A DNA stretch of 64,000 nt, taken from contig NZ_CP107905.1 of the NCBI RefSeq assembly GCF_036014015.1, positions 5,642,001 through 5,706,000 of the forward strand. Direction: 5' to 3'. Of the stretch, positions 35,458-43,939 are shown one piece after another; position 1 is the stretch's first letter; every line of letters starts with the position of its first letter. Origin of the DNA: Streptomyces sp. NBC_00457. GTDB lineage: Bacteria; Actinomycetota; Actinomycetes; Streptomycetales; Streptomycetaceae. Made by a program: the position numbers and the translations under genes. The notes under the pieces were generated by a model that worked only from the letters and a program-made list of their open reading frames with translations, did no database searches and had not been told where the DNA came from.

Positions 35458-35498
35458 CCCGGGCGGTGCGGTCGTCTCGCGAGTGCGGGTTGTACGTG

Positions 35499-35560
35499 GT
35501 TGATCGCGCCCGCGCGGCGGAGCCGCATATCGACACAGCCCCGCGCCCCTGAAGGGGCGC
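35499..35560 (+). repeat. dispersed hairpin repeat, copy A
   Basis: Shares with copies at 42653 and 49356 the blocks gatcgcgcccgcgcgg, ggagccgcatat and acagccccgcgcccct, and ends in a gcgcccct/aggggcgc hairpin. Lies between the MFS pump and TetR; possibly a transcription terminator or processing site. Confidence 0.8.
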
Positions 35561-35600
35561 TTCAGCGCGACCGGCAGCAAGAAGCTCAGGAAGGTGCTCC

Positions 35601-36371
35601 ATGGCTAAGTCCGTCCAGCGTTCGGCTCGGACCAGTGTCTGGCTGGAGGGGAAGGCACGCCGGGGTGGGCGGGGCGGGAGGCAGCCCTCTGGGCTCGACC
35701 GGGAGCGGATCACCGAGGTCACCGTGCGGCTGCTGGATGCCGAAGGGCTGGGCAAGTTCTCCATGCGGCGGCTGGCCGGGGAGCTGAATGTCACGGCGAT
35801 GTCGGTGTACTGGTACGTCGACACCAAGGACGACCTGCTCGAACTCGCCCTGGACGCGGCCTTCGGTGAGTTGCGGCTGCCCGACGCGGATGCCGAGGAC
35901 GAGGACTGGCGGGATCAGCTGCGGACGTTGGCCCGGGAGTACCGGGGGCTGCTGGTGCGGCATCCGTGGCTGTCGCCGCTCGCCGGGACGTTCCTCAACA
36001 TCGGCCCCAACTCGCTCGCGTTCTCCCGGGTCATCCAGCGCGTCATCCGCAGGACCGGGCTGCCCCCGCGGGGACTCACCGGCGCCATCTCCGCCGTCTT
36101 CCAGTTCGTGTACGGCTACGGCACGATCGAGGGCCACTTCATCGCCCGTTGCGCGGACGCCGGCATGACCCAGGACGACTACTTCCGGCACGCGATGAGC
36201 GCGGTGACCCAGGCCCCGGAGGCCGCCGAGGTCATCAAGGAGTCCGAGGACATCATGGCGGCCCGCGGGGGCGACACCGTGGAGGAGATGCGGGAGCGGG
36301 ACTTCGCGTTCGCGCTGGATCTGCTGATTGCGGGGATCGAGGCAATGGTCAAGGCGGCGGACAGGAGCTAG
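35601..36371 (+). CDS. TetR family regulator (TetR_C tetracycline-repressor-like C-domain)
   Basis: 256 residues. A basic N-terminal tail of ~35 residues precedes the helix-turn-helix: ITEVTVRLLDAEGLGKFSMR, RLAGELNVTAMSVYWYVDTK, DDLLELALD, the signature of the tetracycline-repressor subgroup. The C-domain (80-256) is helical with FQFVYGYGTIEGHF. Same strand and just behind the DHA2 pump, so it is most likely its repressor. Confidence 0.85.
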   Translation: MAKSVQRSARTSVWLEGKARRGGRGGRQPSGLDRERITEVTVRLLDAEGLGKFSMRRLAGELNVTAMSVYWYVDTKDDLLELALDAAFGELRLPDADAEDEDWRDQLRTLAREYRGLLVRHPWLSPLAGTFLNIGPNSLAFSRVIQRVIRRTGLPPRGLTGAISAVFQFVYGYGTIEGHFIARCADAGMTQDDYFRHAMSAVTQAPEAAEVIKESEDIMAARGGDTVEEMRERDFAFALDLLIAGIEAMVKAADRS

Positions 36372-36416
36372 ACGGACCTGGACGCCGTTGTCAGTGGTGG
36401 GCAGTACGGTCTTTTC

Positions 36417-36851
36417 ATGGCAGCCCGAATCACTCTGACGCTCGACTGCGCGGACGCGCGGCTTCTCGCCGAGTTCTGGAAGACGGCGCTGGGCTATGTG
36501 GATGAGCCGCCGCCCGCTCCCTTCGCCACCCGCGAGGAGTGGTTCGCGAGCTTCGAGCTTCCGGAGGACGAGTCCGTGGACGACGGCGCGTGGCTCTGCG
36601 ATCCGGACGGTGTCGGCCCTCACCTCTCCATCCTCAAGGTTCCCGAGCCGAAGACGGCCAAGAACCGCCTGCACATGGACATCCGGGTACCGGGACACGG
36701 CAGCCCCGAGGAGCGCTGGGCCCGGATCAGAGCCGAGGCCGAGCGGCTGGTGAAGGCGGGCGGGAGCGTGCAGGAGGAGTTCGAGGGTCACCACATAGTG
36801 ATGGCCGACCCGGAGGGCAACGAGTTCTGCGTCGCCGCGACCTCCGAGTGA
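36417..36851 (+). CDS. VOC/glyoxalase-like protein
   Basis: 144 residues with the beta-alpha-beta-beta-beta halves of the vicinal oxygen chelate fold: TLDCADARLLAEFWKTALGY at the start, RLHMDIRVPG in the middle (His metal ligand position) and HHIVMADPEGNEFCVA at the end (Glu metal ligand). Subfamily resembles Streptomyces Glyoxalase_6 proteins, whose substrates are mostly unknown. Monocistronic; convergent with the F420-type oxidoreductase. Confidence 0.82.
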   Translation: MAARITLTLDCADARLLAEFWKTALGYVDEPPPAPFATREEWFASFELPEDESVDDGAWLCDPDGVGPHLSILKVPEPKTAKNRLHMDIRVPGHGSPEERWARIRAEAERLVKAGGSVQEEFEGHHIVMADPEGNEFCVAATSE

Positions 36852-36869
36852 GCCGCAAGTCTGTGAGTC

Positions 36870-37340
36870 CTACTCCTCGCTGACCAGCCGCGCCGGGAAG
36901 CCGCCCGTCGCCACCGGACCCCACCGCACCGGTGTGACCCGGATGATCGACTTGCCCTGCTTGATCATGGCCGCCCGGTACTCGTCCCAGTCGGGGTGCT
37001 CGCCGGCGATGTTGCGGTAGTACTCGACGAGCGGCTCGACGGAGTCGGGGGAGTCGATCACTTCCGCGGTGCCGTCGATCTGGACCCAGGGTCCGTTCCA
37101 GTCGTCGGACAGGACGAGGAGGCTGACCCGCTCGTCCCGCTTGGCGTTACGGGTCTTGGCCCGCTCGGGGTAGGTCGACACGACGATCCGGCCCGAGTCG
37201 TCGACACCGCAGGTCAGCGGCGAGGCCTGGGGACTGCCGTCGGCTCGGCGGGTCAGGAGGATGGCGCGGTGGCGGGGGCGTACGAACTCGAGGAGGTCTT
37301 CGAGTGATACGGGGGTGTTGGTCGCGATGTTCGGTGCCAT
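36870..37340 (-). CDS. PPOX-class F420-dependent oxidoreductase
   Basis: 156 residues from ATG 37340. A split beta-barrel flavin/deazaflavin domain: FVRPRHRAILLTRRADGSPQ, CGVDDSGRIVVSTY, KTRNAKRDERVSLLVLSDD, WVQIDGTAEVID and the C-terminal RVTPVRWGP. This matches the FDOR-B subgroup that uses F420H2 in actinomycetes. The substrate could be a quinone, biliverdin-like or other electron acceptor; it cannot be told from sequence. Confidence 0.83.
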   Translation of the reverse strand: MAPNIATNTPVSLEDLLEFVRPRHRAILLTRRADGSPQASPLTCGVDDSGRIVVSTYPERAKTRNAKRDERVSLLVLSDDWNGPWVQIDGTAEVIDSPDSVEPLVEYYRNIAGEHPDWDEYRAAMIKQGKSIIRVTPVRWGPVATGGFPARLVSEE

Positions 37341-37399
37341 GAGGCGCAGCCTAGGGGTTCCGCTGGGTGGGCGGCTCGTTCGGCTGCGGGCCGGTGGGG

Positions 37400-37437
37400 G
37401 CTTGTCGCGCAGTTCCCCGCGCCCCTTCGGGGCGCTT
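37400..37437. repeat. dispersed hairpin repeat, copy B
   Basis: Contains cgcgcagttccccgcgcccc and the gcgccccttcggggcgc hairpin, shared with the copy inside corA (58141). It abuts the stop codon of the YceI gene and may act as its terminator. Confidence 0.75.
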
Positions 37438-38257
37438 ACAGCTGCGGCAGTGACTCGCCCTGTACCGCCTGGATGTCCAGCTCCACCTTCAGGGTCGTGC
37501 CGATCGCCGCTATGCCCGCCTGGACCACCTCGTTGTAGTACATGGCGAAGTCCTCGCGCTGGAGTCGGGTCGTGGCGCGGAAGGCGGCTCGGGTGCCGCC
37601 CCAGGGGTCCGCGCCGGTGCCGAGGTAGGCGAGGTCGAGGTCGACGGGGCGTATGACGCCGTGCAGGCCCAGTTCGCCGTGGACTGTCCAGCGGTCCGGG
37701 CCTGCCGTCGTCAGGCCGGTCGAGCGGTAGGTGATCTCGGGGTACGTCGTCACGTCCAGGAAGTCGGCGGACTTCAGATGGCCGTCCCGCATCGCGTTCC
37801 CCGTGTCGATGGACGCGGCCCGGATCACCGCCTCCACGCGGGACTTGGAGACGTCGTCGGGCGCGACCTCGATCAGGCCCGCGAACTCGGTGAACCGGCC
37901 GTGCACACTGGAGATCCCCAGGTGCTGGGCGACGGCGCCGATGCTGGAGTGCGCCGGGTCGATGGTCCACGGCCCGGGCGGCGGCAGCTCGGTGCCGCCC
38001 TGCCGCGCCAGTGTCACCGTGCCCACGTCGGCACGGCCGCTCGCGGTGACGATCGCGCTCGCGGCGGCGGGCGCGTAGCCGACGGCCGTGACGATGACGG
38101 TGTACGCACCGGGAGTAAGCGCGGTCGCGTCCCGTACGACCCCCTCGCCGTCCGCCTCGGCCCGCACCACCTGCGCCCCGGTCATGTCGGTCACCGTGAC
38201 GACCGCGTGCGACACGGCCCATCCGTCCCGCGTACGGATCTTCGCGGTCAGTCCCAT
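37436..38257 (-). CDS. YceI family protein with N-terminal carboxypeptidase-regulatory-like domain
   Basis: 273 residues from ATG 38257 (AGGGAG upstream). Residues ~1-90 form a CarboxypepD_reg/transthyretin-like beta sandwich (AVSHAVVTVTDMTGAQVVRA, LTPGAYTVIVTAVGYAPA). Residues ~105-273 are a YceI lipocalin-like domain (PPPGPWTIDPAHSSIGAVAQ, HGRFTEFAGLIEV, LKVELDIQA), which binds isoprenoid or amide lipids in other bacteria. No signal peptide, so it is cytoplasmic as seen. The upstream MFS gene carries three domains of the same kind. Confidence 0.85.
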   Translation of the reverse strand: MGLTAKIRTRDGWAVSHAVVTVTDMTGAQVVRAEADGEGVVRDATALTPGAYTVIVTAVGYAPAAASAIVTASGRADVGTVTLARQGGTELPPPGPWTIDPAHSSIGAVAQHLGISSVHGRFTEFAGLIEVAPDDVSKSRVEAVIRAASIDTGNAMRDGHLKSADFLDVTTYPEITYRSTGLTTAGPDRWTVHGELGLHGVIRPVDLDLAYLGTGADPWGGTRAAFRATTRLQREDFAMYYNEVVQAGIAAIGTTLKVELDIQAVQGESLPQL

Positions 38258-38364
38258 CCCGTCAACTCCCTGCAAAACCTTGCACATTGGTCATCAAACG
38301 AACCGGCCCGTGACGAACGCGCACCTCCGCTCAGAGCGCGCGCCCGTCGCGGGCCGGGGTTGAA

Positions 38365-40878
38365 CTACTCGCCCGGGTGGGCGAGTTCGATGTCGTGGGC
38401 GTCGGCTCCACGACCGGTGACGGTCAGCGCCGTCGCGACCGGCGGGTAGCCCGTCGCGATGACGGTGTACTCGCCGCTGTCGAGGTCGGTGAAGGCGTAC
38501 GCCCCGTCCGCGCCGGTCGTGGCCGTGCCGACCACGTTGCCCGCCGCGTCGACCAGCGTCACGCGGGCGTCGGCCAGCGGACCGTGCGGCGCCCGTACGA
38601 CACCCTGGAGCTGGGCACCCGCGTCCAGGTCGACCTCGATCCGGGTGACCCCGGTGCCGCCCACCTCGACGGGCAGGGCGCGCGGCCGGAACCCGGCGGC
38701 GTTCACCGCGACGGTCACGGCACCCGGCACCAGCTCGCCGAAGGCGAACTCGCCCTGCTCACCGGTGGTCCCGGTGGCCAGCAGATCCCCGCGCACATCG
38801 GTGACGATCACCATCGCGTCCTTGACCGGGAGCGTGGTCTGAGCCGCCCGCACGACACCGTTCAGCCCGCTGGTGCCGCTGAGCAGGATGTCGTACGACA
38901 CCGGCTCGCCGTTCACCATGATCGTGGACGCCTGCGGCTGGAACCCGTCGGCGGAGGCGATCAGGACGTACGAGCCCGCGCCCGGCGCATCCACCGCGTA
39001 GGAGCCGTCGCCCTGCGCGACCGAGCGGCCCAGCTGGCGCCCGGCGAGGGAGATCAGCGTGACAGCGGCCTGCGGGACGGGCGCGCTCTCGGCGCCGCGG
39101 ACATGGCCGCGGACCGGGATGCCGCCGGAACCCTCCCGCGCAGGCGCCACCGTCGCGACGGACGCGAGCCGCTGCGTGCCGTCGGGGCCGGCCTCGGTGT
39201 CCGCGGTGACGGCCCAGCTCGGCACCTTCTCGTCGGACTGAGCCCGATCCGTCGCAGGCTCCTCGGGCACGGACACGGACTCGGACTCGGCCGCCTGTGC
39301 CATCGCGCCCTTCGTCCTCAGCGGAACCTCCTTGATGAACAGCGAGAACAGCAGGGCCAGCAGCGCGACCGGCGCCGCGTACATGAACACGTCCGCGATG
39401 CCGTGGCCGTAGGAGCTCTCCATGAGCGTGCGGATCGGGGCGGGCAGCGCGTCCATGTCCGGGATGCTGCCGGTGGAGGAGGAACCGGCGAGCGCGGCGG
39501 CGGACTGCGGGTCGAGGGCGGCGGCGCCCTTCTCGACGTAGTGCGTGATCCGGTGGCTGAGGACCGCGCCGAGGGCCGAGACACCCACCGCACCGCCGAG
39601 GGAGCGGAAGAAGTTCACCACCGAGCTGGCGACGCCGAGATCGCTCGGTTCCACCTGGTTCTGCGTGGCCAGCACCAGGTTCTGCATCATCATGCCGACG
39701 CCGAGCCCCAGCATGGCCATGAAGATCCCCACGTGCCAGTACTCGGTGTCGTACCGGATCGTGCCGAGCAGGCCCAGGCCCGCCGTCACCAGCACGCCAC
39801 CGACCAGCAGCCACGCCTTCCAGCGTCCGGTGCGGGTGATGACCCGGCCGGAGACGGTGGAGGAGACGAACAGCCCGGCGATCATCGGGATGGTCATGAC
39901 GCCGGACATGGTCGGCGACTTGTCCCGGGCCAGCTGGAAGTACTGGCTGAAGAAGATCGTGCCGGCGAACATCGCGATACCGACGAACAGCGAGGCGAGC
40001 GAGGTCAGCGTGATCGTACGGTTGCGGAACAGCCGCAGCGGGATGATCGGCTCGGTCGCCTTCGTCTCGATCAGCATGAAGATCGCGAGCAGCGCCAGCG
40101 TGCCGCCGACCATGGCGTACGTCTGCCAGGACACCCAGTCGTACTTGTCACCGGCGAAGGTGACCCAGACCAGCAGCAGGCAGACCGCGGCCGTGATGAA
40201 GAAGGCGCCGGCCCAGTCGACCTTGACCCGCCGCTTGACCACCGGCAGATGCAGGGTCCGCTGCAGCACGATCAGGGCTATCACGGCGAAGGGCACACCG
40301 ACGTAGAAGCACCAGCGCCAGCCCAGCCAGTCGGTGTCCGTGATGACACCGCCGATCAGCGGGCCGCCGACCATCGCGGTCGCGAACGTGGCGCCGAGGT
40401 AGCCGTTGTAGCGCCCGCGCTCACGTGGAGAGATCATCGCCGCCAGGATGATCTGGGCCAGCGACGACAGACCGCCCATGCCGATGCCCTGGACGGCGCG
40501 GAAGGAGATCAGCATCGCCGGGTTCTGCGACAGACCGGCCGCCGCCGAACCCACCACGAAGATCACCAGCGCCAGCTGGATCAGCAGCTTCTTGGAGAAC
40601 AGGTCGGCGAGCTTGCCCCACAGCGGGGTGGACGCGGTCATCGCCAGCAGCGACGCGGTCACGACCCAGGTGTAGGCGCTCTGGCCGCCGCCGAGGTCCT
40701 TGATGATGTCGGGCAGGGCGTTGGAGACGATCGTCGACGACAGGATCGCGACGAACATGCCGAGCAGCAGGCCCGTCAGGGCCTCCATGATCTGCCAGTG
40801 CGTCATCGGAGCGCCGTCGGCGGAGCCTCCCCCGTGCTTGGCGTGGGCCCGCACACCGGCTGGTGTGGTCGTTGCCAT
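38365..40878 (-). CDS. MFS drug transporter (DHA2) fused to three carboxypeptidase-regulatory-like domains
   Basis: 837 residues. Residues ~25-535 are a 14-helix MFS transporter (MTHWQIMEALTGLLLGMFVA, LWGKLADLFSKKLLIQ motif A, FRAVQGIGMGGLSSLAQIIL). After a Glu/Ser linker come three beta-sandwich units, ~605-680, ~685-760 and ~765-835, each ending in a GxY(x)-hydrophobic-A-x-G-(F/Y)-x-P motif (ASADGFQPQA, NAAGFRPRAL, IATGYPPVAT). The extension is most likely cytoplasmic after TM14. These folds bind peptides or partners elsewhere. MarR upstream, YceI fusion downstream on the same strand: a likely three-gene unit. Confidence 0.87.
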   Translation of the reverse strand: MATTTPAGVRAHAKHGGGSADGAPMTHWQIMEALTGLLLGMFVAILSSTIVSNALPDIIKDLGGGQSAYTWVVTASLLAMTASTPLWGKLADLFSKKLLIQLALVIFVVGSAAAGLSQNPAMLISFRAVQGIGMGGLSSLAQIILAAMISPRERGRYNGYLGATFATAMVGGPLIGGVITDTDWLGWRWCFYVGVPFAVIALIVLQRTLHLPVVKRRVKVDWAGAFFITAAVCLLLVWVTFAGDKYDWVSWQTYAMVGGTLALLAIFMLIETKATEPIIPLRLFRNRTITLTSLASLFVGIAMFAGTIFFSQYFQLARDKSPTMSGVMTIPMIAGLFVSSTVSGRVITRTGRWKAWLLVGGVLVTAGLGLLGTIRYDTEYWHVGIFMAMLGLGVGMMMQNLVLATQNQVEPSDLGVASSVVNFFRSLGGAVGVSALGAVLSHRITHYVEKGAAALDPQSAAALAGSSSTGSIPDMDALPAPIRTLMESSYGHGIADVFMYAAPVALLALLFSLFIKEVPLRTKGAMAQAAESESVSVPEEPATDRAQSDEKVPSWAVTADTEAGPDGTQRLASVATVAPAREGSGGIPVRGHVRGAESAPVPQAAVTLISLAGRQLGRSVAQGDGSYAVDAPGAGSYVLIASADGFQPQASTIMVNGEPVSYDILLSGTSGLNGVVRAAQTTLPVKDAMVIVTDVRGDLLATGTTGEQGEFAFGELVPGAVTVAVNAAGFRPRALPVEVGGTGVTRIEVDLDAGAQLQGVVRAPHGPLADARVTLVDAAGNVVGTATTGADGAYAFTDLDSGEYTVIATGYPPVATALTVTGRGADAHDIELAHPGE

Positions 40879-40891
40879 GAGCTTCCTTCTC

Positions 40892-41395
40892 TTATGTGCT
40901 TGCGGGTGTACGGGTGGTCTCGTCGAGTGCGGGAGGGCCGGGCGGGGCCTGCGGCCGGGACGTGGTCCGGCAGTCGCCGAAGCTGTCCCTGAGCCGGGCC
41001 ATCAGCCGGGTGAGCTGGCCGACCTCGTCGTCGGACCAGTCGTGCAGGCGGTGGGCGAGCAGTTCGGCGGTCCGTAGGGACAGCTCGTCGAGCAGTGCCT
41101 GGCCTGCGGGGGTGAGGCGCAGGATGCGGGAGCGCTTGTCCGTCGGGTCCGGGGAGCGCTCGATCCAGCCGCGCCCGGCGACGTGCGCGACATGGCGGCT
41201 GGTCACCGACATGTCCACGGCGAGCAGCTCGGCGAGCCTGCTCATCCGCATGTCGCCGTGGCGTCCGAGCAGCGTCAGTACGGCGGCGGAGCCGCTGGGA
41301 CACTCGGACGGCAGATTCCGCCCCATCTCCCGCTTCACGGCCCCGAAGGCACTGAACTGGCGCGCCAGCTCCTCGTACTGCGCCTGCTCGGCCAT
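40892..41395 (-). CDS. MarR family regulator
   Basis: 167 residues from ATG 41395 with GGGAGG four bases upstream (GTG one codon earlier is too close). Winged helix: MRMSRLAELLAVDMSVTSRH then VAHVAGRGWIERSPDPTDKR and SRILRLTPAGQALLD. Thirteen bases separate it from the MFS fusion gene it precedes, so the two are co-transcribed and it probably represses the unit through the inverted repeat upstream. Confidence 0.88.
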   Translation of the reverse strand: MAEQAQYEELARQFSAFGAVKREMGRNLPSECPSGSAAVLTLLGRHGDMRMSRLAELLAVDMSVTSRHVAHVAGRGWIERSPDPTDKRSRILRLTPAGQALLDELSLRTAELLAHRLHDWSDDEVGQLTRLMARLRDSFGDCRTTSRPQAPPGPPALDETTRTPAST

Positions 41396-41421
41396 CACAC
41401 CTCCCGCATTCGTTGCTTAGG

Positions 41422-41444
41422 GCAACCATAGATACGTTGGTTGC
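41422..41444. promoter_or_regulatory. inverted repeat GCAACCA-N9-TGGTTGC upstream of MarR
   Basis: Seven-base arms at 41422-41428 and 41438-41444, 27 bases before the MarR start. Good size for a MarR dimer; likely autoregulatory and controlling the MFS operon. Confidence 0.7.
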
Positions 41445-41591
41445 TACAGGCAAACGAAACGGCGTCAGTCCGGCATAAAAACTTGGCAAAGGCAAGTATT
41501 GCGGCTGTAAATGTGCAGGTCGCAAAGGTTCTGTGGGAGGAACGGAGCCCCCGCTTGGGCGGCCACCCTCGATTCGCTAGGGTCTCGGGGC

Positions 41592-41786
41592 ATGGCTAAC
41601 ACGCAGGGCCCCCAGGGCAACCACGACCCCGCAGGCAACACCCAGATGTTCCGCGCGTTCGTCGACGAGGCCCCGCAGGGCCGGCGGCAGGCGGCGGCCT
41701 CCTCGGGCCCCCGCATCGGCCTGATCCTCGGTGTCGTCGTCGCGGTGGCCGTCGTGGCCGCCGTCGCGTGGCTCGCGCTGAAGTAG
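41592..41786 (+). CDS. small tail-anchored membrane protein
   Basis: 64 residues. ATG 41592 begins MANTQGPQGNHDPAGNTQMF. Hydrophilic N-terminal 40 residues, then one C-terminal membrane helix (IGLILGVVVAVAVVAAVAWL) with only two residues after it, a tail-anchor layout. Codon use is typical of the genome. No homology recognised; conserved small proteins of this type are usual in Streptomyces. Confidence 0.68.
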   Translation: MANTQGPQGNHDPAGNTQMFRAFVDEAPQGRRQAAASSGPRIGLILGVVVAVAVVAAVAWLALK

Positions 41787-41810
41787 GGCTTCACACAGGC
41801 GGGGCACCGC

Positions 41811-42566
41811 CTACTTCCACCGGACGGCCACGTCCCGCGTCTCGATGTGCATGCCCAGCGGCACGCGCCAGGCGTCGACGCACACCGTCCAGGTCTTCTC
41901 CTTCCGGGCGCCGGCCCCGACCGGCGCCGGAAGCTTCTCGGCCGACTCGACGGTCCCCCAGTCGATGCCGAGCGCGCCGATGATGTGCGTCCCGAAAGTC
42001 ACCGTGCCCGAACGCACCGCGGTTCCGCCCGAGTTGTGGAAGCCGACGGTCACCTTCTCGCACCAGCGCTTGTCCGTGGGCTCCCGCTCCGGCTCGGACC
42101 AGGTGAGCGCGGCGGGTGCGGGGGGTGTCGTAGGACTGCTGCCGCTGGATGGTGGCGGTGAAGTGGCAGGGGTACGGGGGGACTTGGCGCCCTCGGTCTC
42201 GGTCTCACCCTCGGCCTCGGCTTCTGTCTCCGTCTCCGTGGACGGGGTGGGGCTGTCCGCCGTGGCCCCTTCCCGTTCCTCAGACGAGGGGGCGCTCGAA
42301 CTTCCGTCCGCGCCCGGGGAGTCGGCCGGTCCCTTCGAGGGTGGCGCGGACGTCTCGTCGTCGAGCGGCACCAGGCTCACACCGCCGGTCGGCTGCACGG
42401 GCTTTCCGGGCGCCTGAGGTGCCGAACCGGTCGCCACGTACCCGTCGCCGTCGCCCTGGGCCCCGCATGCGGCCAGCATCCCGCCAAGGCAGACGACGGC
42501 CGCCGACGCGCCGATGGCGGCGTGCCGACGGCCATGTGTCCATGTCGCCCACGTCGATCGAAGCAT
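41811..42566 (-). CDS. secreted lipoprotein with Thr/Glu/Ser-rich linker
   Basis: 251 residues. Lipobox GGMLAAC around residues 28-34 after a basic start and hydrophobic core. Residues ~55-150 are a low-complexity Ser/Pro/Glu/Thr linker with a TETEAEAEGETETE run. The C-terminal ~100 residues are a beta-rich domain (CEKVTVGFHNSGGTAVRSGT, WTVCVDAWRVPLGMHIET) with two Cys, likely an Ig/CBM-like fold. Exposed on the outer membrane face; partner unknown. Confidence 0.75.
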   Translation of the reverse strand: MLRSTWATWTHGRRHAAIGASAAVVCLGGMLAACGAQGDGDGYVATGSAPQAPGKPVQPTGGVSLVPLDDETSAPPSKGPADSPGADGSSSAPSSEEREGATADSPTPSTETETEAEAEGETETEGAKSPRTPATSPPPSSGSSPTTPPAPAALTWSEPEREPTDKRWCEKVTVGFHNSGGTAVRSGTVTFGTHIIGALGIDWGTVESAEKLPAPVGAGARKEKTWTVCVDAWRVPLGMHIETRDVAVRWK

Positions 42567-42652
42567 CGCGCCATGGTGGCTGACGCTCCGTCAAATAGGA
42601 AGCCCTGCACAGCCCTTGAAGGTGGCGCCTGGTGAAGCCGGCTGCGGAACCC

Positions 42653-42713
42653 GCGCCCCGTAAGGGGCGCGGGGCTGTATCTATATGCGGCTCCGCCGCG
42701 CGGGCGCGATCAG
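42653..42713. repeat. dispersed hairpin repeat, copy C (inverted)
   Basis: Reverse-oriented relative to copies A and D: gcgccccgtaaggggcgc hairpin first, then ggggctgtat, atatgcggctcc, ccgcgcgggcgcgatc. Lies between the 3' end of the sigma gene and the lipoprotein. Confidence 0.8.
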
Positions 42714-42758
42714 CCCCCACCGGCCCGCGGCAAACGAACCGCGTGACCAGCGGAGCGC

Positions 42759-43661
42759 TCAGTCGGAGATGAGGCCCTCGCGCAGCTGTGCCAGCGTCCG
42801 GGTCAGCAGCCGGGAGACGTGCATCTGGGAGATGCCGACCTCCTCGCCGATCTGCGACTGGGTCATGTTGGCGAAGAAGCGCAGCATGATGATCCGGCGC
42901 TCGCGGGGCGGCAGCTTGGCGAGCAGGGGCTTGAGGGACTCGCGGTACTCCACGCCCTCCAGCGCGGTGTCCTCGTAGCCGAGGCGGTCCGCGAGGGAGC
43001 CCTCGCCGCCGTCGTCCTCGGGGGCCGGGGAGTCGAGGGAGGAGGCCGTGTAGGCGTTGCCGACCGCGAGGCCGTCGACGACGTCCTCCTCGGACACGCC
43101 CAGGACCGCGGCGAGTTCGGTGACCGTCGGGGAGCGGTCCAGCTTCTGGGACAGCTCGTCGCTGGCCTTGGTGAGGGCCAGCCGCAGCTCCTGCAGCCGC
43201 CTGGGCACCCGGACCGACCAGGACGTGTCACGGAAGAACCGCTTGATCTCGCCGACGACCGTCGGCATCGCGAACGTCGGGAACTCCACGCCCCGTTCGC
43301 AGTCGAAGCGGTCGATCGCCTTGATCAGGCCGATGGTGCCGACCTGGACGATGTCCTCCATCGGCTCGTTGCGCGAGCGGAAGCGGGCCGCCGCGTACCG
43401 CACGAGCGGGAGGTTGAGCTCGATCAGCGTGTCCCGGACGTATGCACGCTCGGGGCTGTTCTCGTCCAGTGCGGCGAGCCGCAGGAAAAGGGAGCGGGAC
43501 AGGGTGCGGGTGTCGATGGTCTCCGAGGCCGGGACCTCCGGGACCGGCGGGGCCGGAATGATCTCCACCTGGTCGATGGGGCCGAGCGCGGCGCGCGCCT
43601 CGGGCACTACCTCGCTCTTTGTGAGCGTGAGCACCTTCGAGCTGCCCTTGTCTGCGGACAT
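42759..43661 (-). CDS. sigN: RNA polymerase sigma factor, SigB/SigF/SigG family (SigN-like)
   Basis: 300 residues. Region 2 [20 protein letters not shown], region 2.4 area [20 protein letters not shown], region 3 VPRRLQELRLALTKASDELS, region 4 LPPRERRIIMLRFFANMTQS with [26 protein letters not shown] 43661 with AAGGGGG upstream. In S. coelicolor two such paralogues lie side by side: sigN (SCO4034) and sigF (SCO4035). By order, this downstream one should be sigN, which acts in aerial development. The symbol rests on remembered synteny. Confidence 0.82.
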   Translation of the reverse strand: MSADKGSSKVLTLTKSEVVPEARAALGPIDQVEIIPAPPVPEVPASETIDTRTLSRSLFLRLAALDENSPERAYVRDTLIELNLPLVRYAAARFRSRNEPMEDIVQVGTIGLIKAIDRFDCERGVEFPTFAMPTVVGEIKRFFRDTSWSVRVPRRLQELRLALTKASDELSQKLDRSPTVTELAAVLGVSEEDVVDGLAVGNAYTASSLDSPAPEDDGGEGSLADRLGYEDTALEGVEYRESLKPLLAKLPPRERRIIMLRFFANMTQSQIGEEVGISQMHVSRLLTRTLAQLREGLISD

Positions 43662-43774
43662 GCCACCCCCTTTGGGTCGCGGGACGGTCGTGGCGAACGC
43701 TCCATCGAGGAACGCCAGCCTTCACCTGAATACCGGAGCCGCAGCCCCGCCAAACGCGCTTCCCGCAGAATGTC

Positions 43775-43812
43775 ACATGTCGGCAACACGCTGTAGTGAC
43801 ATGTCGACATGT
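43775..43812. promoter_or_regulatory. ACATGT repeat cluster in the sigN promoter
   Basis: ACATGTCGACATGT (43799-43812) is a perfect 14-bp palindrome. A further ACATGT lies at 43775-43780 in a TGTCACATGTCGG context, 24 bp upstream, i.e. about two helical turns. The cluster is 114-138 bases before the sigN start and could be a regulator site. Confidence 0.55.
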
Positions 43813-43939
43813 GAGACTCGAATCCGCCCTGGATAAAGGGGGTCTGACGGTTTTTCGGCACAGAACTGTCGGGATCCGCCCTGGTGAGCGATTCGCTCGC
43901 GACGGTGACGGCTCGATCCTCTATGCGGTTCGGTGCCGC

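Noticed and set aside
38377..40992. An 871-codon plus-strand frame
   Set aside because: Shadow of the MFS fusion gene; Arg/Asp-rich, no domains.
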